Assembly: GCA_030123765.1 (NCBI GenBank)
Contig: JASJXX010000019.1
Coordinates: 1-36,893, forward strand
Direction of reading: 5' to 3'
From: Actinomycetota bacterium
GTDB lineage: Bacteria > Actinomycetota > Acidimicrobiia > Spongiisociales > UBA5794
DNA length: 36,893 bases
A program made the position numbers and the translations under genes. Below the pieces are notes generated by a model that worked only from the letters and a program-made list of their open reading frames with translations, did not search any database and was not told where the DNA came from. How positions within the stretch are numbered: position 1 is the first letter of the stretch; each line of letters starts with the position of its first letter. Below are positions 15,548 to 24,294 of this stretch, one piece after another.

Positions 15548-15553
15548 AATCTA
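15548..15553 (-). promoter_or_regulatory. -10 box TAGATT, leaderless promoter of the SelW-like gene
   Basis: On the minus strand TAGATT ends 7 nt before the ATG at 15540. It supports that ATG, rather than the internal GTG 15489, as the true start, and so supports reading through the TGA. Confidence 0.6.
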
Positions 15554-15601
15554 GTACACAGCCGGACCGAACACGACGCTCGCACGTCGTGCGCAGCACG
15601 C

Positions 15602-17269
15602 TCAGCTCAGAACTGCTCCGGACTCTGCGGAACCGACCAGCTTCGCATACTTCCCTAACGCACCCGTGGTGTACCTCGGCGCTGGTGGCTCAAAGGCTCT
15701 CCGACGCTCCTCAAGCTCCGCTTCGTCCACGAGAAGGTCAAGTCTCCTCTCTCCGACGTCGACTCGAATTCTGTCCCCGTCCTCAACCAGCCCGATCGGT
15801 CCACCGCTCGCTGCCTCAGGGGAGACGTGTCCGATGCACAGACCGGTCGTCCCTCCTGAGAATCTCCCGTCCGTGATGAGGAGCACATCCCTGCCGAGAC
15901 CGGCGCCTTTGATCGCAGCAGTGATCGCGAGCATCTCTCGCATCCCCGGACCACCCTTCGGGCCCTCGAACCGGGTAATGACGACGTCGCCCGGCCTGAA
16001 CTCGTGGTTCCACAACGCTTCGAGCGCGTGCTGCTCGTCGTCAAATACCCTGGCGGTGCCCTCGAACACGTCCAGTTCGATGCCTGCGACCTTGACGACC
16101 GCTCCACCCGGCGCCAGCGAACCACGCAGGATGACGATGCCGCCGTCGGCAGCGAGCGGAGCGTCGATCGGTAGGACCACATCCTGATCCTCCGGCACAA
16201 CGATGTCGGCGAGATTCTCAGCCATCGTCCTGCCGGTGACGGTAATGACGTCGCCGTGGATCAAGCCACCATCCAGGAGCACCTTCAGCACGACAGGCAC
16301 ACCACCGATCAGATCGAGGTCAGCCATGTGATACTTCCCGAACGGCTTCATGTCACCGATCTGAGGCGTCCTGCGAGATATCTCGTCGAAATCTTCCAGT
16401 GTGAGAGCAACACCTGCCTCAGAGGCCATCGCCATGAGGTGGAGGACGGCGTTGGTCGACCCACCGAGCGCCATCACGATCGTGATGGCATTCTCGAACG
16501 CCTCGCGAGTCATTATGTCCCTCGGTCGAATGTCGGCCTCAAGGAGCGCTACCACGGCCTCACCTGATCTGCGAGCGTACTCCTCGAGGCGGGAATCCAC
16601 TGCGGGAACGGACGCTGACCCGGGGAGAGAGAGACCGATCGCCTCTCCGATCGAGGCCATGGTATTCGCGGTGAACATCCCCGCGCACGAACCGGCTCCC
16701 GGACACGCGCTCTGCTCAAAGCGCAGTAGCTCCTCGTCTGAGATGGTCCCTTCAGAGTGCGCGCCAACAGCTTCGAACACGTCGACGACGGAGATGTCCC
16801 TGCCGTCGAGAACTCCTGGAAACGATGAGCCCCCATAGAGGAAGACAGATGGCAGGTTGTGTCGTGCTGCAGCCATCAACATGCCGGGGAGCGACTTGTC
16901 GCATCCCGCGATCGCAACCATCCCGTCAAACCGTTCAGCGTGCATCATGAGCTCGACGGAGTCCGCGATCACCTCCCTCGATACGAGCGACGCTCGCATC
17001 CCCTCGTGACCCATCGCTATGCCGTCCGACACGGCGATCGTCGTGAACTCAAGACCGATCGCACCGGCATCGCGCACGCCAACCTTGGCGAACCCGGCCA
17101 GCATCTGGCCGGTGAGGTTGCACGGGGTGACCTCGTTCCCTGCCGAAACGACCCCGATCTGGGATCGGGCGAAGTCTTCTTCTCCGAACCCGACAGCGCG
17201 CAGCATGGCACGGGCGCCAGCCTTCGCCGGACCGATGGTCACGTCCTGAGAATGGATCTTTCTCGGCAC
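15602..17269 (-). CDS. ilvD: Dihydroxy-acid dehydratase
   Basis: It dehydrates 2,3-dihydroxy-acids to 2-oxo-acids in valine, leucine and isoleucine synthesis and uses an Fe-S cluster. The 555-residue product has the cluster cysteines in [18 protein letters not shown] and [17 protein letters not shown], and the C-terminal block [20 protein letters not shown]. The open frame extends to 17323, but the GTG at 17269 gives a normal N-terminus (PRKIHSQDV) and is preceded by a leaderless -10 box TACGAT ending 6 nt upstream. It stands alone, with no other ilv gene in the window. Confidence 0.96.
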   Translation of the reverse strand: MPRKIHSQDVTIGPAKAGARAMLRAVGFGEEDFARSQIGVVSAGNEVTPCNLTGQMLAGFAKVGVRDAGAIGLEFTTIAVSDGIAMGHEGMRASLVSREVIADSVELMMHAERFDGMVAIAGCDKSLPGMLMAAARHNLPSVFLYGGSSFPGVLDGRDISVVDVFEAVGAHSEGTISDEELLRFEQSACPGAGSCAGMFTANTMASIGEAIGLSLPGSASVPAVDSRLEEYARRSGEAVVALLEADIRPRDIMTREAFENAITIVMALGGSTNAVLHLMAMASEAGVALTLEDFDEISRRTPQIGDMKPFGKYHMADLDLIGGVPVVLKVLLDGGLIHGDVITVTGRTMAENLADIVVPEDQDVVLPIDAPLAADGGIVILRGSLAPGGAVVKVAGIELDVFEGTARVFDDEQHALEALWNHEFRPGDVVITRFEGPKGGPGMREMLAITAAIKGAGLGRDVLLITDGRFSGGTTGLCIGHVSPEAASGGPIGLVEDGDRIRVDVGERRLDLLVDEAELEERRRAFEPPAPRYTTGALGKYAKLVGSAESGAVLS

Positions 17270-17275
17270 GGAGCC

Positions 17276-17281
17276 ATCGTA
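17276..17281 (-). promoter_or_regulatory. -10 box TACGAT, leaderless promoter of ilvD
   Basis: On the minus strand it ends 6 nt before the GTG at 17269, which decides that start over upstream in-frame codons. Confidence 0.5.
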
Positions 17282-17344
17282 CCTGTTCCCGGCGAAGTGC
17301 CATCTCCCACCGCCAGCTCTCATCGAGTACCGGGATCGACTCTC

Positions 17345-17350
17345 TACCCT
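17345..17350 (+). promoter_or_regulatory. -10 box TACCCT for the LCP gene
   Basis: It ends 9 nt before the ATG at 17360, implying a leader of about 2 nt; no Shine-Dalgarno sequence is visible. Confidence 0.4.
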
Positions 17351-17359
17351 GTCGCCAGT

Positions 17360-18412
17360 ATGCCCTCCACTACTGAGACCTTCCCCGAGATTCCGCGCGT
17401 ACCCGCGCAGGATTCGTCCGACCAGCGACCTCCGAAGCGCCGGTGGAGCCTTCCCCAGAGACTGGTACTCGGTGTGCTCGCCATCATGGTGCTGACGGTC
17501 TTCGCCGGGTACGGATACCTCCAGTTCACGGAGGGCAAGATCGACCGCATCGCGGCGAGCGACCTGACATCGCTCAACACACTCCCTGTCGGCTCAAACG
17601 GCATCGTCAATGTCCTTCTCGTCGGAGTCGATGACCGCTCGACGCTCCCGGACGACTGGGAGGACTACTTCGGCGTTGCGCCGGGCCGCCGAAGCGACGT
17701 GCTGATCATCGCCCACCTCGTTCCCGGTGAACGCATCCAGATGCTGAGTATCCCCCGGGATCTCAGGGTCAACATCCCCGGACACGGCACGAACCGGATC
17801 AACGCCTCGTATGTGCTTGGTGGCCCCGACCTGCTCGTCCAGACGATCCAGGCCGAGACGGGTATCCCTATCCATCACTACGTCGAGATCGACTTCGCCG
17901 GAGTCGGCGCTGTCGTCGACTCACTTGGTGGCGTCACTCTCGACTTCACCTACCCCGGGCGGGACACCGTATCCGGGTTTATGATCGAGGCCGGTCGGCA
18001 CACGCTCGGCGGCGAGCAGGCCGTCGCCTACGCCCGGTCCCGCCAGTATCAGATCTTGAAGAACGGTCAGTGGACAGACGCGCACGGCGGCGACATCGCG
18101 CGTACCGGCCGCCAGCAGGAGATCCTCATCGCCTTGTTCAATCAGGTGACATCGCCCTCGAACGCCTTCAACCTGCCGCTCTTCCTCCCCACATTCGCGG
18201 ACCAGATCACTGCTGACGAAGGCTTGACCTTCGCGCTGATGGCTGATCTCGCCAGGGACGCCCTCACACTCACGTCTGCGAATATCGACAACGCAACCCT
18301 CCCTGTCAGGAATATCAGGGGGGACGACGGACGGGCGTACGTTGTGCCGACAGACGCTGCACGCGCCGTGCTCGACGCCTTCCTCGCCGGGGAGCCGTTC
18401 CCGGGCCCGTAG
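17360..18412 (+). CDS. LytR-CpsA-Psr (LCP) family glycopolymer transferase
   Basis: LCP enzymes attach teichoic-acid-like or arabinogalactan-type polymers to peptidoglycan outside the membrane. The 350-residue product has a short cytosolic tail with basic residues (RPPKRRW), one membrane helix near residues 34-54 ([20 protein letters not shown]), then an extracellular LCP domain with [46 protein letters not shown] and YARSRQ. The conserved Arg and Asp residues that bind the pyrophosphate lipid are visible. The frame extends upstream over ilvD to 16859, but the ATG at 17360 fits the promoter. The gene ends 6 bp from the convergent PLP enzyme. Confidence 0.92.
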   Translation: MPSTTETFPEIPRVPAQDSSDQRPPKRRWSLPQRLVLGVLAIMVLTVFAGYGYLQFTEGKIDRIAASDLTSLNTLPVGSNGIVNVLLVGVDDRSTLPDDWEDYFGVAPGRRSDVLIIAHLVPGERIQMLSIPRDLRVNIPGHGTNRINASYVLGGPDLLVQTIQAETGIPIHHYVEIDFAGVGAVVDSLGGVTLDFTYPGRDTVSGFMIEAGRHTLGGEQAVAYARSRQYQILKNGQWTDAHGGDIARTGRQQEILIALFNQVTSPSNAFNLPLFLPTFADQITADEGLTFALMADLARDALTLTSANIDNATLPVRNIRGDDGRAYVVPTDAARAVLDAFLAGEPFPGP

Positions 18413-18418
18413 TACGTG

Positions 18419-19591
18419 CTACGCGATCGCTCGCATCGCCCGGACGAACTCTTCGATCTCTTCCTCTGTGTTGAACGCATGGAAGGACGCCCGCACAAGG
18501 TTATCGATCCGACGCTCATGCATGTCAACGGGAGCGGATAACGGTGTCACGGTCGACACGTTGATCGAGCGCTCCGAAAGCAGGTCGCGTATCTCCACGG
18601 CGGGGAGGCCCTCGACCTCGAAGGTCACGATGCCGCCCTTGACAGCACCGAGGTCGCGCACCGTCACGCCACCGATCTCATCAAGCATCCCGCGGGCTGT
18701 TGCGGCAAGGCCCCGGATGCGAGCCCAGATAGCGTCTATGCCGATCCCCATGGCGTAACCAGCTGCGGCTCCCAGCCCCAGCACATTGGCATAGCTCTTC
18801 TCCCACGTCTCGAAGCGCCGTGCGTCGTCGCGCAGCTCGTAACGGTTCGGAAGAACCACCGGCGCGGTGCGCAGCTCGACGAATACCGGGTCGAGCCGCT
18901 CGAGAAACTCGGACCGCACATAGAGAAAGCCCACGCCACGTGGTCCCCTGAGGAACTTCCGGGAAGTCGTCGTCAACATGTCGCACCCGATCTCGTCGAC
19001 GTTGACCGGTAACTGACCCACGGACTGACACGCGTCGAGGAGATACGGTATTCCATGGTCGCGAGCAACCCTTCCGACTTCCTGCGCGGGGTTCACGACG
19101 GCGCTATTCGTGGGCACATGGTTGAGCGTTATGAGCTTCACCGACGGGTCAACCATCGATTCGAGCGCTTCGACGTCGATCTCACCCGTCGCAGAGTTCG
19201 GGACTACATCGACGATGATCCCTCTCCGCTCTCTCAGGTGGAGATAGGCGACCCAGTTCGACACGTACTCGGTCGTCGTCGTGAGGATCCGATCTCCCTC
19301 GTGCAACGGCATCGAGTAAAACACCATGTCCCAGGCGCGCGTCGCAGAGTCACTCAACGCGACCTCACGCGCCCTGGCACCGATCAGATCCGCGAGCGTC
19401 CCGTAGACGCCGTCGATTTCGCTCGCGAAGGCTCGGTGCGTCTCGTCTCCGCCATATCCGATCTCATGATCGATGTACCTGCTCATCGCGTCGATCACGG
19501 GCTGGGGCATGAGGGAGGCGCCTGCATTATCGAGATGGATGACATTCTGTGTACCGGGCGTGTCGGCCCGGAGACTCGCCACATCAATCAT
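18419..19591 (-). CDS. Class V aminotransferase / cysteine desulfurase-like PLP enzyme
   Basis: A fold-type I PLP enzyme of 390 residues. Visible motifs are HLDNAGASLMPQPVIDAM at the N-terminus, LNHVPTNSAVVNPAQEVG, LLDACQSVGQLPVNVDEIG (PLP-binding Asp) and LTTTSRKFLRGPRGVGFLYV with the Schiff-base Lys. The C-terminal region (PLSAPVDMHERRIDNLVRASFHAFN) shows no Cys in the loop used by IscS/SufS desulfurases, so a desulfurase role is doubtful; a C-S lyase, epimerase or EgtE-like role is possible. A GTG at 19633 would add 14 residues, but the ATG at 19591 has CTCGAGGAGG-like Shine-Dalgarno sequence (GAGGAGG, 19606-19600) 8 nt upstream. Confidence 0.87.
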   Translation of the reverse strand: MIDVASLRADTPGTQNVIHLDNAGASLMPQPVIDAMSRYIDHEIGYGGDETHRAFASEIDGVYGTLADLIGARAREVALSDSATRAWDMVFYSMPLHEGDRILTTTTEYVSNWVAYLHLRERRGIIVDVVPNSATGEIDVEALESMVDPSVKLITLNHVPTNSAVVNPAQEVGRVARDHGIPYLLDACQSVGQLPVNVDEIGCDMLTTTSRKFLRGPRGVGFLYVRSEFLERLDPVFVELRTAPVVLPNRYELRDDARRFETWEKSYANVLGLGAAAGYAMGIGIDAIWARIRGLAATARGMLDEIGGVTVRDLGAVKGGIVTFEVEGLPAVEIRDLLSERSINVSTVTPLSAPVDMHERRIDNLVRASFHAFNTEEEIEEFVRAMRAIA

Positions 19592-19696
19592 CTTCTCATC
19601 CTCCTCGGGGGCTGACGCTGGCCTGCTACTCACCGTAGACGGAGAGTGACATAATCTCGACAGCCTATGGTGGCGTTCCTACAAGGAAGGACCCGC

Positions 19697-20086
19697 ATGA
19701 AGCTCCCCGATGAAATCAGAGCTGCTCTTGACGACAAGGTGTATGTGCACATCGCGACGTTGAACCCCGATGGCTCCCCCCAGGTCTCCGTCGTGTGGAT
19801 CTCTCGACGGGAGGACGCCGTTCTGTTCTCGACCGCTGAAGGCCGGGTGAAACCTCGCAATATCGCGAACGATCCCCGGGTCGCGCTCTCGTTCACCCCG
19901 CCGGACAAGCCGTACAACAACATCGTGATGCAGGGCAGGGTCACCCGCACCACAACCGACGGGACATGGCTCATCGACGAACTCGCAGACAAGTACCTCG
20001 GGCACGATGCCTACCAGCACGCGGCACCAGGCGAGGTACGGGTCAACTACGAGATCGAGATCGACAAGATCGGGGTCTGGGGATAG
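19697..20086 (+). CDS. PPOX-class, probably F420-dependent, flavin-fold protein
   Basis: A 129-residue split-barrel protein. HIATLNPDGSPQVSVVWIS, VLFSTAEGRVKPRNIANDP and RVALSF are typical of the FDOR-B/PPOX class, where the Lys/Arg residues bind F420 or FMN phosphates. Members reduce diverse quinones or biliverdin-like substrates; the substrate here is unknown. An in-frame ATG lies at 19667, but the ATG at 19697 has AAGGAAGG (19683-19690) 6 nt upstream, and TATGGT (19666-19671), a plausible -10 box, overlaps the earlier ATG. It ends 15 bp from the convergent rsgA. Confidence 0.87.
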   Translation: MKLPDEIRAALDDKVYVHIATLNPDGSPQVSVVWISRREDAVLFSTAEGRVKPRNIANDPRVALSFTPPDKPYNNIVMQGRVTRTTTDGTWLIDELADKYLGHDAYQHAAPGEVRVNYEIEIDKIGVWG

Positions 20087-20101
20087 GCCGCGGGCTGCGG
20101 A

Positions 20102-21124
20102 TCAGTTCTCAGGGGGGTTGCGAGTCCGTCCTTCGCGAGCCTCGCGAGCAGCAGCGGCTTCACGCCGGAAATGTGCTTGTAGCTCCTTGTCGTCTGCCCG
20201 ACGCTGCGCTGCGCGCTGTTCGGCGACGAAACGTAGATAAGCCCTCCAGCGGTCCTCCTGTATCAGGCCTTCCTCCACTGCTTCCTGCACCCCGCAGCCC
20301 GGCTCGGCCTCGTGAGCGCAGTCGCGGAACCGACAGCGACCAGCCAATTCCTCGATGTCGCTGAAGAAAGACTCGACTCCCTCGCCATCCGCAGTAAGGC
20401 CCAGAGCTCGTACACCCGGATTGTCGATGATCATTCCCCCGCCGGGGAGGAGATGCAGCTCTCGGTGGGACGTGATGTGCCGACCCTTCGCGTCCTTCTC
20501 GCGCACCTCGCCGACCCATGCGACCTCTTCCTGCATCAGGGTGTTCACCAGTGACGACTTCCCCGCGCCAGACTCGCCGATGAACGTACCGGTCCTGCCC
20601 TTGAGCGCCCGGAACACCGCATCAACACCTTCACCCGTATTGACCGACGTAGTCAGAATGTCGACGTTCGGAGCCCACCCCTCAACCATCGCGACAGCAG
20701 CATCCACGTCATCCAGCAGATCCACCTTCGAGATAATCACGACCGGTCTCGCACCGATGTCCCATGCAAACGTGACGAACCGCATGACTTTGTTCCGTCG
20801 AAGCTCCCTGTCAGCACCGAACATGACGAGCACTACGTCCACATTGGCTGCGATTAGCTGCCTTCCGCGCTCCTCGTGATCACGCTCAAGCACGGTCCGC
20901 CGGGTGCACATTGCCTGGACGGCCTCGTTCTGAACGATCACCCAGTCGCCGACAGCGAGGGAGAGCGACCGTGGGAACGACACGTGCTGTACGGACTCAC
21001 CGTCCGACACGAGCACCTTGACGCCGTCGTGTCGGACGACTCTCCTCGGGTCACCTGGAACTCCGGATTCGTCGCGTTCTCGTTGCCAGGTATCATCCCA
21101 CCCGAGCCTGCTCAACTCGCTCAA
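20102..21124 (-). CDS. rsgA: Ribosome small subunit-dependent GTPase A (circularly permuted)
   Basis: RsgA checks late 30S subunit maturation. The 340-residue product has an OB-fold region (about 30-90), the permuted G-motif order with ISKVDLL (G4) near 131-137 before the P-loop GESGAGKS at 183-190, DNPGV (G3) near 234, and a C-terminal zinc site C264, C269, H271, C277. The TTG start at 21124 overlaps the TGA of the upstream cystathionine gene (TTGA), so it is co-translated with metabolic genes. The C-terminal tail is Ala/Arg/Glu-rich and likely helical. Confidence 0.95.
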   Translation of the reverse strand: MSELSRLGWDDTWQRERDESGVPGDPRRVVRHDGVKVLVSDGESVQHVSFPRSLSLAVGDWVIVQNEAVQAMCTRRTVLERDHEERGRQLIAANVDVVLVMFGADRELRRNKVMRFVTFAWDIGARPVVIISKVDLLDDVDAAVAMVEGWAPNVDILTTSVNTGEGVDAVFRALKGRTGTFIGESGAGKSSLVNTLMQEEVAWVGEVREKDAKGRHITSHRELHLLPGGGMIIDNPGVRALGLTADGEGVESFFSDIEELAGRCRFRDCAHEAEPGCGVQEAVEEGLIQEDRWRAYLRFVAEQRAAQRRADDKELQAHFRREAAAAREAREGRTRNPPEN

Positions 21125-22272
21125 CCAAGCGCCCGATCGAGGTCAGCCAGCAAGTCGTCGACGTGCTCCACACCTACCGAGAGACGGACAAGGCCCTGCG
21201 GAACCTCGAGCTCGGTTCCTTCAACGGAGAGATGCGTCATCAGAGCGGGGAGCTCGATGAGAGACTCGACTCCACCGAGAGACTCGGCAAGGAAGAAGAG
21301 CCTCGTCCTCGTGACGATCGAGTGTGCCGCTTCGAGGCCGGCCGTCGGTACGAACGAGATCACCCCCCCGAATCCGGTCATCTGTCTCCGGGCGATCTCG
21401 TGCCCCGGATCCGAGGGGAGTCCCGGATACCAGACCCGAGCAACGCGGGGGTCGCCCTCGAGGAAGTTCGCGATGATCGAAGCGTTCTGGTTGTGCCGCT
21501 CCATGCGCAGTGCGAGGGTCTTGATGCCCCTCAGAACTAGGTACGCGTCGAACGGGCCAGGAATCGGGCCGGTAGAGTTCTGGAGAAATCGAAGCCGCTC
21601 GTAGAGGTCGGCGTCGTTGGTGATGATCGCTCCACCCACCGTGTCAGAGTGTCCACCGAGGTATTTCGTGGAGCTGTGGAGCACCATGTCCCCTCCCAGC
21701 GACAAGGGCTGCTGGAGATAAGGGGTCGCGAAGGTGTTGTCGACGACGAGCCATGCTCCTGTCTCACGTGCTATATCTGCCGCGAGAGCGATGTCAATGA
21801 TGCGCAGGAGAGGGTTCGTGGGTGTCTCTACCCAGATGAGCTTCGTCGTCTCTCGGACTGCCTCCCGTATCCCTTCTTCGGTTGTGAGGTCTCCGGCGGT
21901 CCATGTGATGCCGTGCTTGGCGAACACCTGTGTGATGAGCCGGAAGGTTCCACCGTAGGCGTCGTTCGGAAGGACGATGTGATCACCCGGGCTGAGGAGA
22001 TACCCGATCAGCGCCGTGGCGGCAAGGCCAGAGGAGGTAGCCACGCAACCTCCGTCGTCGTGTTCATCGACACCTTCAAGCGCGGCGAGCTGGGTTTGGA
22101 GTGCCGTTCGGGTGGGATTGTCCGTGCGAGAGTACTCGTACCCCTTGTGAACCCCGGGCGCCTCCTGCACATAAGTCGAGGTAGCGTAGATGGGCACAAC
22201 GACTGCACCGGTCGCAGGATCAGGCTGCTGCCCAGCGTGGATCGCGATTGTCTCGAACTGGTCTTCGGTCAT
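21121..22272 (-). CDS. metB: Cystathionine gamma-synthase or gamma-lyase (Cys/Met metabolism PLP enzyme)
   Basis: A Cys/Met-metabolism PLP enzyme of 383 residues, the usual size. It shows IHAGQQPDPATGAVVVPIYATSTY, YEYSRTDNPTR, TSSGLAATA, VETPTNPLLRIIDI, VDNTFATPYLQQPL, Lys203 in HSSTKYLGGHSD and SLGGVESLIELPALMTH. It could act as gamma-synthase (methionine direction) or gamma-lyase (reverse transsulfuration). The adjacent upstream cystathionine beta-synthase favours gamma-lyase, but sequence alone does not decide, so the symbol is tentative. The ATG at 22272 follows a TAAGAT box by 9 nt; the stop overlaps the rsgA TTG. Confidence 0.92.
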   Translation of the reverse strand: MTEDQFETIAIHAGQQPDPATGAVVVPIYATSTYVQEAPGVHKGYEYSRTDNPTRTALQTQLAALEGVDEHDDGGCVATSSGLAATALIGYLLSPGDHIVLPNDAYGGTFRLITQVFAKHGITWTAGDLTTEEGIREAVRETTKLIWVETPTNPLLRIIDIALAADIARETGAWLVVDNTFATPYLQQPLSLGGDMVLHSSTKYLGGHSDTVGGAIITNDADLYERLRFLQNSTGPIPGPFDAYLVLRGIKTLALRMERHNQNASIIANFLEGDPRVARVWYPGLPSDPGHEIARRQMTGFGGVISFVPTAGLEAAHSIVTRTRLFFLAESLGGVESLIELPALMTHLSVEGTELEVPQGLVRLSVGVEHVDDLLADLDRALG

Positions 22273-22281
22273 GGTGTCGTC

Positions 22282-22287
22282 ATCTTA
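22282..22287 (-). promoter_or_regulatory. -10 box TAAGAT for the cystathionine gamma-synthase/lyase gene
   Basis: On the minus strand it ends 9 nt before the ATG at 22272, within the 42-bp gap after the beta-synthase gene. It suggests the gene can be transcribed on its own. Confidence 0.4.
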
Positions 22288-22314
22288 CGGCCACCCGCGC
22301 GTCCGACAGATCGC

Positions 22315-23295
22315 TCAGGCAGGCAGATGCCCGGAGACGCTTGACGCGGTATCGAATCCGTGTTCCGCCATCCACTCGTCGTTGAAGATCTTCGAGAGGT
22401 AGCTGCGACCGGAGTCAGGGATGATGACGACGGTCAGCTTCTCCGGGTACTCCTCAGCGACACGCAGAGCCCCAACGACGGCCATGCCCCCGGAGCCTCC
22501 CACGAGCACACCCTCTTCGACAGCGAGGCGTCTGGCCATGACGAATGCTTCAGCGTCCGTGACCATCTCGTAGCGGTCGGTGAGTTCACGGTCGTACACC
22601 TCGGGCCAGAAGTCCTCTCCTACACCTTCGATGAGATAGGTCGTCACGTCGTCGTCGGATGGAGCTGTGTAGATCGAACCTTCAGGGTCGACACCGACCA
22701 CCATCAACTCAGGGCGCCGCTCCTTGAGGTACGCCGCACACCCCGAGATCGTTCCACCGGTTCCCACGCCGGCGACGAAGATCTCGATCGTTCCGTCGGT
22801 CTGCTCCCAGATCTCGGGTCCCGTCGTGAGCAGATGCGCCCGTGGGTTGGCAGGGTTGGAGTACTGGTCCGGGCGGTAATGGCCCGGTCGCTGCGACAAC
22901 TCGTTCGCTACCGAGTAGTAGGAGCGGGGATCCTGCGGCGCGACATCGGTCGGACACAACACCACCTCCACCCCGTACGCAGCGAGAAGGGCCTGCTTCT
23001 CCTTCGCCTGCTTGTCCTGCATCACACAGACGAGCTTGTACCCTTTGATCACAGCAGCCATTGCGAGCCCGACTCCGGTGTTTCCCGACGTCGGCTCAAC
23101 GATCGTGTCCCCCGGCGTGAGCCATCCATTCTCCTCGGCCCGTTCAATCATGCCGAGGCCTATGCGGTCCTTGATCGAGCCGCCGGGGTTCATGGACTCA
23201 ACCTTCGCCACGAGATTGCCCCGAGGGTGGACACGTGCCAGACGTACCAGGGGGGTATCGCCGATCGCGTCGACGATTGATTCATGAATCTGCAT
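22315..23295 (-). CDS. Cystathionine beta-synthase / cysteine synthase family, catalytic domain only
   Basis: A PLP beta-synthase of 326 residues. Lys42 (SMNPGGSIKDRIG) is the Schiff-base residue; PTSGNTGVGLAMAA and GVGTGGTISGCAAYLKE bind substrate and PLP phosphate; PDSGRSYLSKIFNDEWM at the end is typical of cystathionine beta-synthases rather than CysK. The C-terminal CBS-domain pair found in many actinobacterial homologues is absent, so regulation through it would be missing. With the neighbouring gamma-enzyme it suggests homocysteine-to-cysteine transsulfuration. The ATG follows a TACCCT box by 6 nt. Confidence 0.92.
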   Translation of the reverse strand: MQIHESIVDAIGDTPLVRLARVHPRGNLVAKVESMNPGGSIKDRIGLGMIERAEENGWLTPGDTIVEPTSGNTGVGLAMAAVIKGYKLVCVMQDKQAKEKQALLAAYGVEVVLCPTDVAPQDPRSYYSVANELSQRPGHYRPDQYSNPANPRAHLLTTGPEIWEQTDGTIEIFVAGVGTGGTISGCAAYLKERRPELMVVGVDPEGSIYTAPSDDDVTTYLIEGVGEDFWPEVYDRELTDRYEMVTDAEAFVMARRLAVEEGVLVGGSGGMAVVGALRVAEEYPEKLTVVIIPDSGRSYLSKIFNDEWMAEHGFDTASSVSGHLPA

Positions 23296-23301
23296 GACCC
23301 C

Positions 23302-23307
23302 AGGGTA
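23302..23307 (-). promoter_or_regulatory. -10 box TACCCT, leaderless promoter of the beta-synthase gene
   Basis: On the minus strand it ends 6 nt before the ATG at 23295. It is divergent from the ABC transporter promoter about 50 bp away. Confidence 0.5.
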
Positions 23308-23354
23308 CCCAACGTACAGCCGCGAACCGGAACCCGTCGTGTCCCTCCCACGGG

Positions 23355-23360
23355 TATCGT
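23355..23360 (+). promoter_or_regulatory. -10 box TATCGT, leaderless promoter of the ABC exporter operon
   Basis: It ends 7 nt before the GTG at 23368 and fixes that GTG as the start. Confidence 0.5.
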
Positions 23361-23367
23361 TGCCCGC

Positions 23368-24294
23368 GTGTCAGCAATAGCAATCCATGCACACGCTCTC
23401 TCCAAGCGCTTCGGCGATCTCATCGCCGTTGACGCGATCAGCTTCGATGTGAAGAAGGGTGAGTCCTTCGGCTTCCTCGGTCCCAACGGCGCAGGGAAGA
23501 CCTCAACGATGCGGATGATCGGCGCGACGAGCCCGATCTCAGGGGGCGAACTCATCGTTCTCGGCCTCAACCCGGACACGGACGGCCCGACACTGCGCTC
23601 CCAACTCGGGGTAGTGCCCCAGGAGAACAACCTCGACGAGGAGCTGACCGTCCACGACAATCTGATGATGTACGGCAGATATTTCGACATGTCACGTGCC
23701 GAAATCAGGGAACGCATCGACGAGTTGCTCGACTTCGTCCAGCTCACCGAGAAGCGTGACTCAAAGATCCAGGCCCTCTCCGGCGGCATGAAGCGCCGCG
23801 TCGTGATCGCGAGAGGCCTCATCAACGATCCAGACCTCTTCATCCTCGACGAACCGACCACGGGCCTCGATCCCCAGGCTCGTCACGTCCTGTGGGATCG
23901 CCTCTACCGGCTCAAGCAGCGCGGCGTCACCCTCATCATCACGACCCATTACATGGATGAAGCAGAGCAGCTCTGTGACCGGGTCGTCGTGATGGATAAG
24001 GGCAGAATCGTCGCAGAAGGATCGCCACGAGCCCTGATCGACGAGTACGCGCCTGGTGAGGTCGTTGAACTCCGATTCCCCATTGGCGTCCTCGAAGAAA
24101 TTGGTGGTCAGATCCAGGACCTCGCGTCACGCACGGAGGTGCTCGCTGATCGAGCGCTTGTCTACACCGGAGATGCCGAACAGACCATCAACACGATCCG
24201 AGAGAGCAGCCTCGAGCCAGAGACAGTGCTCGCCCGCCGGTCAACCCTTGAGGACGTGTTTCTCCGTCTCACCGGCCGTTCACTCGTCGAGTAA
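23368..24294 (+). CDS. ABC-2 type exporter, ATP-binding protein (NodI/DrrA-like)
   Basis: A 308-residue ATPase. Walker A is GPNGAGKTS, the signature is LSGGMKRRV, Walker B is LFILDEPTTGLDP, followed by the TTHYMDEAEQLCDRV switch region and a C-terminal extension ending EDVFLRLTGRSL, as in DrrA/NodI proteins. It would power the two permeases that follow (TAATG overlap at 24292-24296). The cargo is unknown; relatives export polysaccharides, lipids or drugs. The frame extends to 23284, but the GTG at 23368 is supported by the leaderless promoter. Confidence 0.93.
   Translation: MSAIAIHAHALSKRFGDLIAVDAISFDVKKGESFGFLGPNGAGKTSTMRMIGATSPISGGELIVLGLNPDTDGPTLRSQLGVVPQENNLDEELTVHDNLMMYGRYFDMSRAEIRERIDELLDFVQLTEKRDSKIQALSGGMKRRVVIARGLINDPDLFILDEPTTGLDPQARHVLWDRLYRLKQRGVTLIITTHYMDEAEQLCDRVVVMDKGRIVAEGSPRALIDEYAPGEVVELRFPIGVLEEIGGQIQDLASRTEVLADRALVYTGDAEQTINTIRESSLEPETVLARRSTLEDVFLRLTGRSLVE

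Noticed and set aside
16859-17359. Long N-terminal extension of the LCP protein across ilvD
   Set aside because: Antisense to conserved ilvD; the TACCCT box and membrane-helix position support the ATG at 17360.
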